Notes: a model not told the origin generated them from the sequence alone. 64,000 nt of DNA from JAICJR01 sp963848495 (GCA_963848495.1 CAWKDV010000002.1:1719875-1783874); one strand, 5' to 3'. Numbered from the stretch's first letter, positions 38,641 to 47,084 are shown. Numbers and translations: made by a program.

Positions 38641-39483
38641 TCGCCCCCCAGAATGGCGTTGTCGATGAGCCGTGCCCGGCCCACGCGGGCGGCCACGGCG
38701 AGCAGGGTCGAGCCGTTCACGCGCTCGACCGGAGAAAGGTCTTCAGCGGAGCGAAGCTCCAGGTACTCTGGCTCGATCCCGGCGGCGTCGAGCTCAGCGC
38801 GGGCGGCGGCGAGCACGACGCCGGCGTCGAGCCGGCCGGCGCCGACGGTGCGCTCGGCGGCGGCCAGCGCGCGGCTGATCGCGGCGGCGCGCTCGCGCTC
38901 TTCGTCGCTCAGGTAGCGATTGCGCGAGCTCATCGCCAGGCCGCTCGGCTCGCGGATGGTGGGGCAGACGCGCACCTCCACGGGGAGGTCGAGGTCGCGC
39001 ACCAGCTTGCGGATCACGAGCGCCTGCTGGGCGTCCTTCTGGCCGAAGTAGGCCCGATCGGGCCCGACCATGTTGAAGAGCTTGGTCACGACGGTCGTGA
39101 CGCCGTGGAAGTGCTCGGCGCCGCGGTGGCTCGGGTCGCCCTCGAGCACGTCGGTGATGCCGTGCACCTCGACGGTCGTGGCGAAGCCGAGCGGGTAGAC
39201 CTCCTCGGGCGGAGGCGCGAACAGCAGGTCCACGCCGAGGGCCTCGGCCTGCTCCGCGTCGCGCGCCTCGTCGCGCGGGTAGGCGTCGAAGTCCTCGTTC
39301 GGGCCGAACTGAGCCGGGTTGACGAACAGCCACACCACCACGGTTGCGTTCTCCTCGCGCGCCCGGCGCATGAGCGACAGGTGGCCCTCGTGGAAGGCGC
39401 CCATCGTGGGCACGAGGCCCAGCGGGCCGGGGCGCCCGGCTCAGCGCCTCGCGCAGCTCGGCGACCCTGCGGACCGTCCTCAT
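38637..39483 (-). CDS. panC: Pantothenate synthetase, one frameshift near the N-terminus
   Basis: ATP-dependent joining of pantoate and beta-alanine. The ATG at 39483 encodes MRTVRRVAELREAL, the usual N-terminus, then the frame shifts near 39430; the main part begins VPTMGAFHEGHLSLM and continues with FVNPAQFGPNEDFDAYPR, PPPEEVYPLGF, YFGQKDAQQ and AMSSRNRYLS to the stop at 38637. A GTG at 39413 could start a shortened product lacking about 25 residues, but the overlap of the 39483 ATG with the upstream stop argues for the full form with an indel in the sequence. Confidence 0.9.
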
Positions 39484-40232
39484 GCCGGCAGCACCTCCTT
39501 CTCGGCCAGCGCGCGGGCGCGCTCCACCATCACATCGAAGAGCTGCTCCAGCTCGGGTGCGGCCTTGCGCACGGCGGCTCGCTGCCTGGCCACGGTGAGC
39601 TCGTCGCCCCGCGCCACCGGCCCGGTGAGCGCGCGGCGAGGGCCGAGCGCCGCCCAGTTCTCGACGGTGGTGCGAACGAGCGGGGCGAGCGCGGCGCGCG
39701 CCTCCTCCGGGGCGAGCCCCGCGGCGCCGGCCACCTCCTCCGCCGCCGCCTCGAGCGCCACAAGGAAGTTCGAGGCGATCGAGGCCGCGGCGTGGTAGGC
39801 GGGCCGCTGGTCGTCGGCGAGCTCGAAGGGCACCATGCCGAGGGCGCGCGCCAGCTCGCCGGCGGCGTCCAGGGCGGCGGCGCTCGAGCCCGCCACGGCA
39901 CATCGGCAGCCGGCGAAGCGGCCGGCGTCCGCCTCCGTGCCGCTGAAGGTCTGGAGCGGGTGGAGCCCGAAATGCTCCGCCGCCGCCGGCTCGAGCGCGC
40001 TGAGCGGCGTGGCGCCGCTCGTGTGGCCGATCAGCGGGGCGGCTCCCGCGACCGCCGCGGCGGCGGCGGAGATCTCGGAGTCAGGCACGCAGAGCACGAT
40101 CGCGTCGCCGGACGGGGCCTCGCCGCGCCCTGCCGGGCCCGACACCTCGTAGCCGGCCGAGCGCAGGGCAGCGGAGAGTGCCCGCCCCAGGCGGCCACGA
40201 CCCACCACGCCTATGCGCGACAAGCTGGTCAT
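39480..40232 (-). CDS. Rossmann-fold DUF2520 protein, first gene of the pan cluster
   Basis: About 250 residues: an N-terminal NADP-binding fold (RIGVVGRGRLGRALSAAL, VLCVPDSEI) and a C-terminal helical DUF2520 domain (YHAAASIASNFLVALEAAAEEV). This arrangement resembles ketopantoate reductase and ProC. No panE is present in this cluster, so a ketopantoate reductase role is a reasonable hypothesis, not shown. I chose the ATG at 40232; a TTG at 40244 is also in frame. Its stop overlaps the panC ATG. Confidence 0.82.
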   Translation of the reverse strand: MTSLSRIGVVGRGRLGRALSAALRSAGYEVSGPAGRGEAPSGDAIVLCVPDSEISAAAAAVAGAAPLIGHTSGATPLSALEPAAAEHFGLHPLQTFSGTEADAGRFAGCRCAVAGSSAAALDAAGELARALGMVPFELADDQRPAYHAAASIASNFLVALEAAAEEVAGAAGLAPEEARAALAPLVRTTVENWAALGPRRALTGPVARGDELTVARQRAAVRKAAPELEQLFDVMVERARALAEKEVLPA

Positions 40233-40357
40233 CTCAAGTTCCAACGCCGGCGGTGCCGGCTACAACCCAGGTCCGTTCCACCAGCGGTAACGGCCTGTCT
40301 CAAGGATAGCCCGCGGACGGCTTCCATCTACCCATTGGCATAGGCTTCCAAGCCCAG

Positions 40358-41017
40358 ATGGGAGCCGCCGCCCCAGAGCGCCGCGAGGAGCTGATAGCCC
40401 TCTACCGCGAGGTTCGCGACTGCCGCAAGTGCCCGCTGGCGGCCACGCGCACCAACGTCGTCTTCGGCTCAGGCAACGCCGACGCGGACCTGATGTTCGT
40501 CGGCGAGGCGCCCGGATTCCACGAGGACCAGCAGGGCAAGCCCTTCGTCGGAGCGGCCGGCAAGCTGCTCGAAAAGCTGCTGGCGGACATCGAGCTGAAG
40601 CGCGACGACGTGTTCATAGCGAATGTCCTGAAGTCGAGGCCGCCCGGCAACCGCGACCCCCAGCCCGAGGAGATCGAGGCCTGCAAGCCGTACCTGATGC
40701 GGCAGATCGACCTGATCCGGCCGCTCGTGATCTGCACGCTCGGCAACTTCTCCACCAAGCTGCTCACCCGCCGCCAGGACGGCATCACGCGCGTGCACGG
40801 CAAGCCGCAGCAGCACACGATCGCGGGGCTCGAGCTCACGATCTACCCGATCTACCACCCGGCGGCCGGCCTCCGCAGCTCACAGATGCTCGCGGGCCTC
40901 CAGGAGGACTTCTCCCGCCTGCCCGAGCTGCTGGCAGCGGCGCGGCCCGAGCCGGAGCCCGAGCCGGAGCCCACCGAGGAGGAGCTCGCGGCAGCCCAGC
41001 TGGGTCTGTTCGGCTGA
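40358..41017 (+). CDS. Type-4 uracil-DNA glycosylase (iron-sulfur)
   Basis: Removes uracil from DNA. The 219-residue protein has the family motif GEAPGFHEDQQGKPFVG, a [4Fe-4S] cluster set from CRKCP near the N-terminus, Cys in IEACKPYL and in VICTLGN, and the second catalytic stretch YPIYHPAAGL. The C-terminus is an acidic Pro-Glu linker (PEPEPEPEPTEEE) ending in AAQLGLFG, a near-perfect sliding-clamp-binding pentapeptide (QLxLF). The ATG at 40358 is the first start. It diverges from the pan cluster. Confidence 0.93.
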   Translation: MGAAAPERREELIALYREVRDCRKCPLAATRTNVVFGSGNADADLMFVGEAPGFHEDQQGKPFVGAAGKLLEKLLADIELKRDDVFIANVLKSRPPGNRDPQPEEIEACKPYLMRQIDLIRPLVICTLGNFSTKLLTRRQDGITRVHGKPQQHTIAGLELTIYPIYHPAAGLRSSQMLAGLQEDFSRLPELLAAARPEPEPEPEPTEEELAAAQLGLFG

Positions 41018-41040
41018 GCCGCGGGCGCGCCGCGGCACGT

Positions 41041-41169
41041 ACGGCGGCAATAAGCGGCGGCCGGAAGGTCGGGATGGCTCTACCGTCAGGACTTACGGGG
41101 CTATATACCCCCTAAGTCCTGACGCTTGTCCGCGCAAGCTTCGCTCGGGCCGCCGCTCATTGCCGTCGT
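41041..41169. repeat. Nested inverted-repeat element between the uracil glycosylase gene and tsaE
   Basis: Outer arms of 22 nt (41041-41062 and 41148-41169) pair with two mismatches. Inside them, 16-nt arms (41085-41100 and 41108-41123) pair with one mismatch around a CTATATA loop, followed by a small GCTTG/CAAGC hairpin (41124-41139). The whole could fold into one branched structure. Inner arms share GTCCTGACTT with the hairpin at 21.5 kb. It resembles a short palindromic extragenic element or MITE; no coding potential is seen. Confidence 0.75.
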
Positions 41170-41211
41170 TCAAGCCGCGCTGCCGAGCCCACTCACGGCA
41201 GACTGCCCGGC

Positions 41212-41622
41212 GTGACACTCGAGACAGTGAGCCCCGAGGAGACCGAGGCGGCCGGCGCCGCCCTGGCCGCGCGGCTGGGGCCCGGCGACCTCGTGCTGGT
41301 GGTGGGCGAGCTCGGCAGCGGCAAGACGACCTTCGTGCGCGGCGCCGCCCGGGCGCTCGGCGTGACCGATCGGGTCACGAGCCCAACCTTCACGATCGGG
41401 CAGCTCTACGGCGGCGGTCCGCTGGAGGTCGCGCACCTCGACCTCTACCGTCTGCAGTCGCTGGCCGGCGAGGACCCCGCGCTGCTCGACGACTACCTCA
41501 CGCCGGAGCGGATCGGCTTCGTGGAGTGGCCCGAGGCGGCCGCGCCGCAGCTCGAGCGGGTGGCGGCCCGCGTGGAGATCCGCCACCTGGGCGGCGACCG
41601 GCGCGAGATCGAGATCGTGTGA
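41212..41622 (+). CDS. tsaE: tRNA t6A synthesis ATPase TsaE
   Basis: Small ATPase needed for turnover of the TsaB-TsaD complex in threonylcarbamoyl-adenosine (t6A) formation on tRNA. The 136-residue protein has Walker A GELGSGKTTFVRG, the conserved TSPTFTIGQLY and HLDLYRL, then IGFVEWPE. The GTG at 41212 lies just beyond the nested palindrome. The stop overlaps the tsaB GTG. Confidence 0.93.
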   Translation: MTLETVSPEETEAAGAALAARLGPGDLVLVVGELGSGKTTFVRGAARALGVTDRVTSPTFTIGQLYGGGPLEVAHLDLYRLQSLAGEDPALLDDYLTPERIGFVEWPEAAAPQLERVAARVEIRHLGGDRREIEIV

Positions 41623-42293
41623 ACCTGCTCGGCTTCGACACCTCCACCGCCGCCACCAGCGCCTGCCTGCTGCGCGCGGACGGGCGGGCGTTCGAGCGCG
41701 TGCCGGACGTGACCGATCTCACAGCACCGCCGGCCCACGCCCGCGAGCTGATGCCGAAGCTCGCCGACGTGCTGGCGGAGGGCGCCGTGGGCTGGGCGGA
41801 GGTCGACGCAATCGCGGTGGGCGTCGGCCCGGGCACCTTCACCGGCCTGCGCATCGGCGTGGCCACCGCCCGCGCCCTGGCGCACGCCCACGACGCCGAG
41901 CTGCGGCCGGTGTCATCGCTCGCGGCGCTGGCCGCGGGCATCGACGCCGAGCTGCGGCTGCCCCTGATCGACGCCAAGCGCGGCGAGCTGTTCGCGGCGC
42001 TATACAAGGGCGACGAGCTGCGCTGGGCGCCGTTCGCGGCGAGTCCCGACGAGCTGCTCGAGCGGCTGCGGCAGGACGGCCTGCAGGGGGCGCCGAACCT
42101 ACTTTCTGCCGGGGATGGGTCGCTACGATTTCGGGAGACGCTGGAGGCCGGTGGCATAGGAATTGCAGCCGCTCCGGCGCACGTGGTTCGCGCCCTCCAC
42201 GTGTGCAGGCTGGCCCAAGGCGTAGCCCCTTCCTCCCCTGACGCAGTTCTCCCCGACTACCTTCGAGAGCCAGACGCCAAGCCACAGAGATGA
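41619..42293 (+). CDS. tsaB: tRNA t6A synthesis protein TsaB
   Basis: Inactive Hsp70-fold partner that dimerises with TsaD. The 224-residue product begins NLLGFDTSTAATSACLL, has AIAVGVGPGTFTGLRIGVATA and LIDAKRGELFAALY. The C-terminal region is shorter and more variable, as usual. GTG start overlapping tsaE by GTGA; ATGA overlap with the next gene. Confidence 0.93.
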   Translation: MNLLGFDTSTAATSACLLRADGRAFERVPDVTDLTAPPAHARELMPKLADVLAEGAVGWAEVDAIAVGVGPGTFTGLRIGVATARALAHAHDAELRPVSSLAALAAGIDAELRLPLIDAKRGELFAALYKGDELRWAPFAASPDELLERLRQDGLQGAPNLLSAGDGSLRFRETLEAGGIGIAAAPAHVVRALHVCRLAQGVAPSSPDAVLPDYLREPDAKPQR

Positions 42294-42784
42294 GTGCAGA
42301 ACTGAAGATCAGGCGCCTCAGCTACGCGGACCTGCCGCAGGTGATCGCCATCGAGCGACGCGCCTTCCCCACCCCGTGGTCGCTGGCGATGTTCGTGCTC
42401 GAGCTGTCCAAGCCGTCCGGCATCTGCCTGGCGGCGACGATCGACGAGCGGGTGGTGGGCTACCTGGTCTGCTCGCGTTACGACCGCGTCTGGCACGTGA
42501 TGAACGTGGCGGTGGACGACACGCTGCTGCGGCGCGGCATCGCCACGGCGCTGCTCAGACATCTGTTCGAGACCGCCGACCGGCCGGGTGAGCAGTACAC
42601 GCTCGAGGTGCGCGAGTCGAATCACGGGGCGATCGTGCTGTACGAGCGCTTCGGCTTCCGCTCCGCCGGCCTGCGCCCCGGCTACTACCACGACAACAAG
42701 GAGGACGCGGTGATCATGTGGCGCACCGCGACCTCCGGCGAGGCCGTGGACCCGGCGCCGGGCGCCCGCCCCGCGCACGCGTGA
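42290..42784 (+). CDS. rimI: Ribosomal S18-alanine N-acetyltransferase, RimI-like
   Basis: GNAT acetyltransferase of 164 residues. The acetyl-CoA-binding motif A is VMNVAVDDTLLRRGIATALLRHL, followed by LEVRESNHGAIVLYERFGFRSAGLRPGYY, the RimI pattern. Its place between tsaB and tsaD is the common actinobacterial arrangement. A non-conserved C-terminal tail of about 20 residues overlaps the tsaD start. Confidence 0.9.
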   Translation: MSAELKIRRLSYADLPQVIAIERRAFPTPWSLAMFVLELSKPSGICLAATIDERVVGYLVCSRYDRVWHVMNVAVDDTLLRRGIATALLRHLFETADRPGEQYTLEVRESNHGAIVLYERFGFRSAGLRPGYYHDNKEDAVIMWRTATSGEAVDPAPGARPAHA

Positions 42785-43767
42785 TCCTCGGCATCGAGAC
42801 GAGCTGCGACGACACCTGCGCCGCCCTCGTGGAGGAGGACGGCCGGGTGCTCTCGAACGTCGTCGCGTCCCAGGGCCTCCTGCACGAGCGCTACGGCGGT
42901 GTGGTGCCGGAGATCGCATCGCGCCGCCACCTCGAGTTGGTCGACGCCGTGACCGCCGACGCGCTGGAGGGCGGCGGCGCGACGCTCGACGACGTCGATT
43001 CGGTGGCTGTGACCCGCGGGCCGGGGCTGATCGGCGCGCTGCTCGTCGGCGTGTCGAGCGCCAAGGCGCTCGCGGCCGCGCGCGGCCTGCCGCTCACGCC
43101 GGTGAACCACCTGCACGGCCACGTGCTGGCGAGCACGCTGGGCGACGACCCGATCGAGCCTCCCTTCCTCTGCCTCGTGGCGAGCGGCGGGCACACCTTC
43201 CTCGCCCGCGTGGAGGAGCCGTCCTCGCATGAGCTGCTCGGCCAGACGCTCGACGACGCCGCCGGCGAGGCGTTCGACAAGGGCGCCCGCATCCTCGGCC
43301 TCGAGTACCCGGGCGGCCCGGCCATCGACCGGCTGGCGCGCGAGGGAGATCCGGAGGCGTTCGACTTTCCGCGCTCGCTGCCGGGCGACGGCCTCGACTT
43401 CAGCTTCAGTGGACTCAAGACCGCGCTGCTCTACCGCGTGCGCGACCTCGGCGAGCGGGCCGAGTCCCTGCAGCGCGACCTCGCCGCCTCGTACCAGCGC
43501 GCGATCGTGGACGCGCTGCTCGCACGGGCGCGCACGGCGATCGAGCGCGAGAGCGCGGAGCGCTTCGCCATCGGCGGGGGAGTGGCGGCGAACTCGGAGT
43601 GGCGGACGCGGGTGGGCGAGCTCTGTGAGGAGCTCGGCGTGCGGCTCTGGGTGCCGCCCATCGCCCTGTGCACCGACAACGCCGCGATGATCGCGGGAGC
43701 CGCGCGCTTCCTGCAGCCGCTGCCGTATCCGGACTACCTTGCGCTCGACGCCTCGGCGCGGCCATGA
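42781..43767 (+). CDS. tsaD: tRNA N6-threonylcarbamoyladenosine transferase TsaD
   Basis: Transfers the threonylcarbamoyl group to A37 of ANN-decoding tRNAs. The 328-residue protein begins ILGIETSCDDTCAALV, has the metal ligands in NHLHGH (H110, H114), SGGHTFL, the DDAAGEAFDKGARILGLEYPGGP stretch and ..IGGGVAANSEWRTR, CTDNAAMIAGA at the end. GTG 42781 overlaps the rimI stop and gives the exact family N-terminus; an upstream in-frame GTG at 42718 is inside rimI and rejected. Confidence 0.96.
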   Translation: MILGIETSCDDTCAALVEEDGRVLSNVVASQGLLHERYGGVVPEIASRRHLELVDAVTADALEGGGATLDDVDSVAVTRGPGLIGALLVGVSSAKALAAARGLPLTPVNHLHGHVLASTLGDDPIEPPFLCLVASGGHTFLARVEEPSSHELLGQTLDDAAGEAFDKGARILGLEYPGGPAIDRLAREGDPEAFDFPRSLPGDGLDFSFSGLKTALLYRVRDLGERAESLQRDLAASYQRAIVDALLARARTAIERESAERFAIGGGVAANSEWRTRVGELCEELGVRLWVPPIALCTDNAAMIAGAARFLQPLPYPDYLALDASARP

Positions 43768-44009
43768 GCACCGTCACGCTCTATGGCAAGCCTGGCTGCC
43801 ACCTCTGCGAGGACGCCCGCAAGGTGATCGATCAGGTGCGCACGTCGCACGCGTTCGAGCTCGAGGAGGTCGACATCACGGTCGACCCGGGCCTCTTCCG
43901 CGAGTACGGCGAGCGCATTCCGGTGGTGGCCGTCGACGGTGTCGAGCGCTTCGAGTACCACGTTGACCCCTCGGCCTTGGCGAGGTCACTCGATAGAGTG
44001 GAGCCGTGA
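43764..44009 (+). CDS. Glutaredoxin-like thioredoxin-fold protein (DUF836 type)
   Basis: An 81-residue thioredoxin-fold protein with a CHLC redox motif right after the first strand (TLYGKPGCHLCEDA) and the cis-Pro turn ERIPVVAVDGVERF. ATGA overlap with tsaD. Its end contains the promoter and overlaps the start of rex, a redox sensor, so the pairing may be functional. Its reduction partner is unknown. Confidence 0.83.
   Translation: MSTVTLYGKPGCHLCEDARKVIDQVRTSHAFELEEVDITVDPGLFREYGERIPVVAVDGVERFEYHVDPSALARSLDRVEP
43994..43999 (+). promoter_or_regulatory. Putative -10 hexamer of rex
   Basis: TAGAGT ends 6 nt before the rex GTG, inside the last codons of the thioredoxin-fold gene; rex may therefore have its own leaderless transcript in addition to read-through. 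Confidence 0.4.
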
Positions 44010-44692
44010 CCTACAACGACTCGTTCCACGCCTCGTTGGACGTTGCCGAGCGGGGCGGGGAGCGGCTCTCCCTGGGGGTGGCCGCACGGCTCTCCCGCTA
44101 CCTCCAGGTGCTGACCCAGGCGAAGAAGATGGGCAAGGAGACGATCTCCTCCCAGGAGCTCGCCGACTACACGCACGTCAACTCCACCCAGATCCGGCGA
44201 GACCTCTCCGGCTTCGGCAAGTTCGGCAAGCGCGGCGTCGGCTACAACGTCGACTCGCTCGTCTCGCAGATCCGCAAGATCCTGCGCACCGCGGGCCAGC
44301 ACAACATCGCGCTGTTCGGCGCCGGCCACCTCGGCCAGGCGATCGCCAGCTCGGACATCTTCGCGGACCACGGCTTCCGGGTCGTGGCGATCTTCGACAC
44401 CGACGACAGCAAGATCGGAACCGAGGTCGGGCCGGCCGGCAAGACGCCGCGCCTGAGCGTCCGCGGGTACAGCGACCTCGACCGCGTGGTCGAGGACGAG
44501 GACATCGTGGTGGGCGTCCTGGCGGTGCCCACGGAGGCCGCCCAGAAGGTTGCGGACGACCTGGTCGAGGCAGGGGTGAAGATCATCTTCAACTACTCGG
44601 AGGCGCTGCTGCAGGTGCCCCCGGACGTGACGGTCCACACATCGAGCCCGGCTGTGGACCTGCTCTACGCGCTCTACTTCTACCTCACCTGA
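44006..44692 (+). CDS. rex: Redox-sensing transcriptional repressor Rex
   Basis: NADH/NAD+-responsive repressor of respiration and fermentation genes. The 228-residue protein has an N-terminal winged helix (RLSRYLQVLTQAKKMGKETISSQELA, HVNSTQIRRDLSGFGKFGKRGVGYNV) and a Rossmann domain (IALFGAGHLGQAIA, IFDTDDSKIG), ending with the swapped helix (AVDLLYALYFYL). GTG overlaps the previous stop by 4 bp. Confidence 0.95.
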   Translation: MTYNDSFHASLDVAERGGERLSLGVAARLSRYLQVLTQAKKMGKETISSQELADYTHVNSTQIRRDLSGFGKFGKRGVGYNVDSLVSQIRKILRTAGQHNIALFGAGHLGQAIASSDIFADHGFRVVAIFDTDDSKIGTEVGPAGKTPRLSVRGYSDLDRVVEDEDIVVGVLAVPTEAAQKVADDLVEAGVKIIFNYSEALLQVPPDVTVHTSSPAVDLLYALYFYLT

Positions 44693-44704
44693 TCTGATTT
44701 ACCC

Positions 44705-45850
44705 GTGGACGCAGCCCACGCCAGGGAGGTCTTCGAGGCTTCCGAGGATTTCACCGTGGGAATCGAGGAGGAGTTCGGCATCCTCGACCCGGAGACGCAC
44801 ACGCTCACGCAGCGCTTCGAGGAGCTGCGCGACAGGGCCGTCTCCGAGGACGAGGTGCTCGCCGAGTCGATCTCGGGCGAGCTGATCTCGTCGGAGATCG
44901 AGATCCGCTCGGGCCGCGGCGCGAATCTCGCCGACGCCCTCGCCCACCAGCGCTCCTGCCGCGCCCGGCTGTTCCGCCGCGCCGCGGAGCAGTGCGTGCT
45001 CCTGTCCGCCACCGGCGCCCACCCGTGGGCGCCCTGGCAGGACCAGCGGATCATCGATACCGAGCACTACCGCCGGGTGGAGGAGGGGCTCAAGTACGTC
45101 GCCTGGCGGAACAACACGTTCAGCGTGCACGTGCACGTGGGCATCCGCGGCGCCGACCGGGCGGTGGCGATCTGCGACCGCATGCGGCCGGTGCTGCCGG
45201 AGCTGCTGGCGCTGTCGGCCAACTCGCCCTTCACCGAGGGGCGCGACTCCGGCCTCCACTCGGTCCGCACCCAGCTCTTCACCAAAAGCTTCCCCCGCTG
45301 CGGCATCCCGGAGCCGTTCGGCGACTTCGCCACCTACGCCGACTACGTGGACTTCCTCTTCAAGACCAACTCGATCGTCGAGCACACGCAGCTCTGGTGG
45401 AGCGTGCGGCCGCACCACGCCTTCGGCACGGTGGAGGTGCGCATCTGCGACGCGCAGTCCACGGCCGAGGAGTCGAGTGCGCTCGTGAGCCTGATCGTCG
45501 CCTGCGTGGCGCAGGCGGCGCTCGAGTACGACGAGGGCACGCTGCCGGAGTCGCCCGCCGGCCGGCTGATCGAGGAGAACTTCTGGCGGGCGATCCGCTT
45601 CGGCCTCGACGGTCGCATGATCGACCTCGAGCGCGGCGAGGAGTACGCTGCGGCGGCCCTCGGAGACCGTCTGCTGGCGTGGACGGCGCCGGCCCGGGCC
45701 GCGCTGGGGATCGACGTGGCGCTGGCACCCGAGAACGGCGCCCAGCGCCTGCGTCGCGCTCTCGAGGCGGGCGCGACGCTGGAGGGCGCGTTCATGGCCG
45801 AGGTCGCGGCCACGCAGAGAAGCTACGCAGGCGAGGGGGTCGTCACATGA
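44705..45850 (+). CDS. Carboxylate-amine ligase, glutamate-cysteine ligase type 2 (YbdK)
   Basis: A 381-residue GCS2-family enzyme that makes a gamma-glutamyl amide bond with ATP. The family core FTVGIEEEFGILD is near the N-terminus, with LSATGAHPWAPW, NNTFSVHVHVGI, SANSPFTEGRDSGLHSVRTQL and TVEVRICDAQST. In actinobacteria such enzymes act in weak gamma-glutamylcysteine ligase or unknown roles, so the substrate is not fixed. GTG at 44705 lies 12 bp after rex; the stop overlaps the DUF1844 ATG. Confidence 0.9.
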   Translation: MDAAHAREVFEASEDFTVGIEEEFGILDPETHTLTQRFEELRDRAVSEDEVLAESISGELISSEIEIRSGRGANLADALAHQRSCRARLFRRAAEQCVLLSATGAHPWAPWQDQRIIDTEHYRRVEEGLKYVAWRNNTFSVHVHVGIRGADRAVAICDRMRPVLPELLALSANSPFTEGRDSGLHSVRTQLFTKSFPRCGIPEPFGDFATYADYVDFLFKTNSIVEHTQLWWSVRPHHAFGTVEVRICDAQSTAEESSALVSLIVACVAQAALEYDEGTLPESPAGRLIEENFWRAIRFGLDGRMIDLERGEEYAAAALGDRLLAWTAPARAALGIDVALAPENGAQRLRRALEAGATLEGAFMAEVAATQRSYAGEGVVT

Positions 45851-46236
45851 GCGAAGAGCAACGGGAGCCGACGGAGGAGGAGCTGCGCGCGGCGCTCGAG
45901 GAGCAGATGAAGCGCATCACGGTGCACGACGTGCTGCTCCAGACCGTGGTGACGCTGGTGAACCTGTCGGCGCGCAAGCTGGGTCTCGCGGACTCCGAGG
46001 AGAAGGACCTCGCTCAGGCGCGGCTCGGGATCGACGCGGTGAGGGCACTGGTCCCGCTGCTGCCCGAAGAGGAGATGGCGCCGATCAAGGATGCGCTGTC
46101 GCAGCTGCAGATGGCCTACGCCAAAGAGGCGGGGCCGGGTCACGAGTCACCAGTCACCAGTCACGAGCCACCCGACGAAGAGGCGGAACGCGCGAAGGCG
46201 CGTCAGAAGATCTGGACTCCGCCGGGATCGTCGTGA
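45847..46236 (+). CDS. DUF1844 protein with a heptamer repeat inside its frame
   Basis: A 129-residue acidic protein with the DUF1844 core (ITVHDVLLQTVVTLVNLSARKLGL, DLAQARLGIDAVRALVPLL, IKDALSQLQMAYAKE). The core ends near residue 97; the next stretch, GHESPVTSHEPP, is encoded by four tandem 7-bp units (46139-46166), a low-complexity insertion of the type otherwise found at stop codons. The 129-residue frame stays open and ends in KIWTPPGSS. It overlaps both neighbours by 4 bp. Function unknown. Confidence 0.82.
   Translation: MSEEQREPTEEELRAALEEQMKRITVHDVLLQTVVTLVNLSARKLGLADSEEKDLAQARLGIDAVRALVPLLPEEEMAPIKDALSQLQMAYAKEAGPGHESPVTSHEPPDEEAERAKARQKIWTPPGSS
46139..46166. repeat. Heptamer array GTCACSA x4 within the DUF1844 gene
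   Basis: Four tandem units GTCACGA, GTCACCA, GTCACCA, GTCACGA. Twenty-eight bases is not a multiple of three, so the array would shift frame if expanded by single units; this copy is the only one in the window lying inside a reading frame. Confidence 0.85.
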
Positions 46237-47030
46237 GCCACACGGTCGGCATCTTCGGCGGCTCGGGGTTCTACCGCTTCCTCGACGACGTCGAGGAGGT
46301 GGCCGTCGCCACTCCCTACGGGCCGCCGTCGGCCCACATCCGCGTCGGCGAGGTCGACGGCACTCGGGTCGCCTTCATGCCGCGCCACGGCGACGAGCAC
46401 GAGCTCCCGCCTCACCGGATCAACTACCGCGCCAACGTCTGGGCGATGCGCGAGGTGGGGGCCACCCGCATCGTCGGCCCCTGCGCCTGCGGCTCGCTCA
46501 AGCCGGACCTGCCGCCCGGCACGTTCGTGGTCGCGGACCAGTTCGTGGACCGCACGCGCGGCCGCGAGGACACCTTCTACGACGGCCCCCAGACCACCCA
46601 CGTGTCGGCTGACGAGCCCTACTGCCCGAGCATGCGCGAGGTGCTCCTGCGCACGGCGCGGGAGATCGGGGTGCCGGTCGCAGACGGTGGCACCGTGGTG
46701 GTGATCCAGGGCCCGCGCTTCTCGACCAAGGCGGAGTCGCGCTGGTTCAGCGCCGCCGGCTGGGACGTGGTGAACATGACCCAGTACCCCGAGTCCTGGC
46801 TCGCCAGGGAGCTCGAGCTCTGCTACGCGAACGTGTCGCTGGTCACCGACTACGACGTGGGATTGGAGGGCGTTCCGGGGGTCGAACCGGTCTCTGCGGA
46901 GGCCGCATTCCGGGTCTTCTCCGACAACCTCGGTAAACTCCGCGACCTCTTATTCCGGGCTGTACCTCTTTTCGGGGCGCAGCCCGAAGACATCTGCGCC
47001 GGAGCGCTCACCAGCGCGATCGTGCACTAG
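46233..47030 (+). CDS. mtnP: 5'-methylthioadenosine phosphorylase-like purine nucleoside phosphorylase
   Basis: Cleaves methylthioadenosine (or a related nucleoside) with phosphate in methionine salvage. The 265-residue protein begins VGIFGGSGFYRFL, has MPRHGDEHELPPHRINYRANVWA, the phosphate/ribose motifs GPRFSTKAES and VNMTQYPE, and TDYDVGLEG, where an Asp in the base site favours a 6-amino purine (MTAP type) over hypoxanthine. GTG overlaps the DUF1844 stop. Confidence 0.88.
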   Translation: MSHTVGIFGGSGFYRFLDDVEEVAVATPYGPPSAHIRVGEVDGTRVAFMPRHGDEHELPPHRINYRANVWAMREVGATRIVGPCACGSLKPDLPPGTFVVADQFVDRTRGREDTFYDGPQTTHVSADEPYCPSMREVLLRTAREIGVPVADGGTVVVIQGPRFSTKAESRWFSAAGWDVVNMTQYPESWLARELELCYANVSLVTDYDVGLEGVPGVEPVSAEAAFRVFSDNLGKLRDLLFRAVPLFGAQPEDICAGALTSAIVH

Positions 47031-47084
47031 CCGACACACACAGCGCCGGTTCACGCCGGCGGACGCACTTTCGGAGGACTTTCC

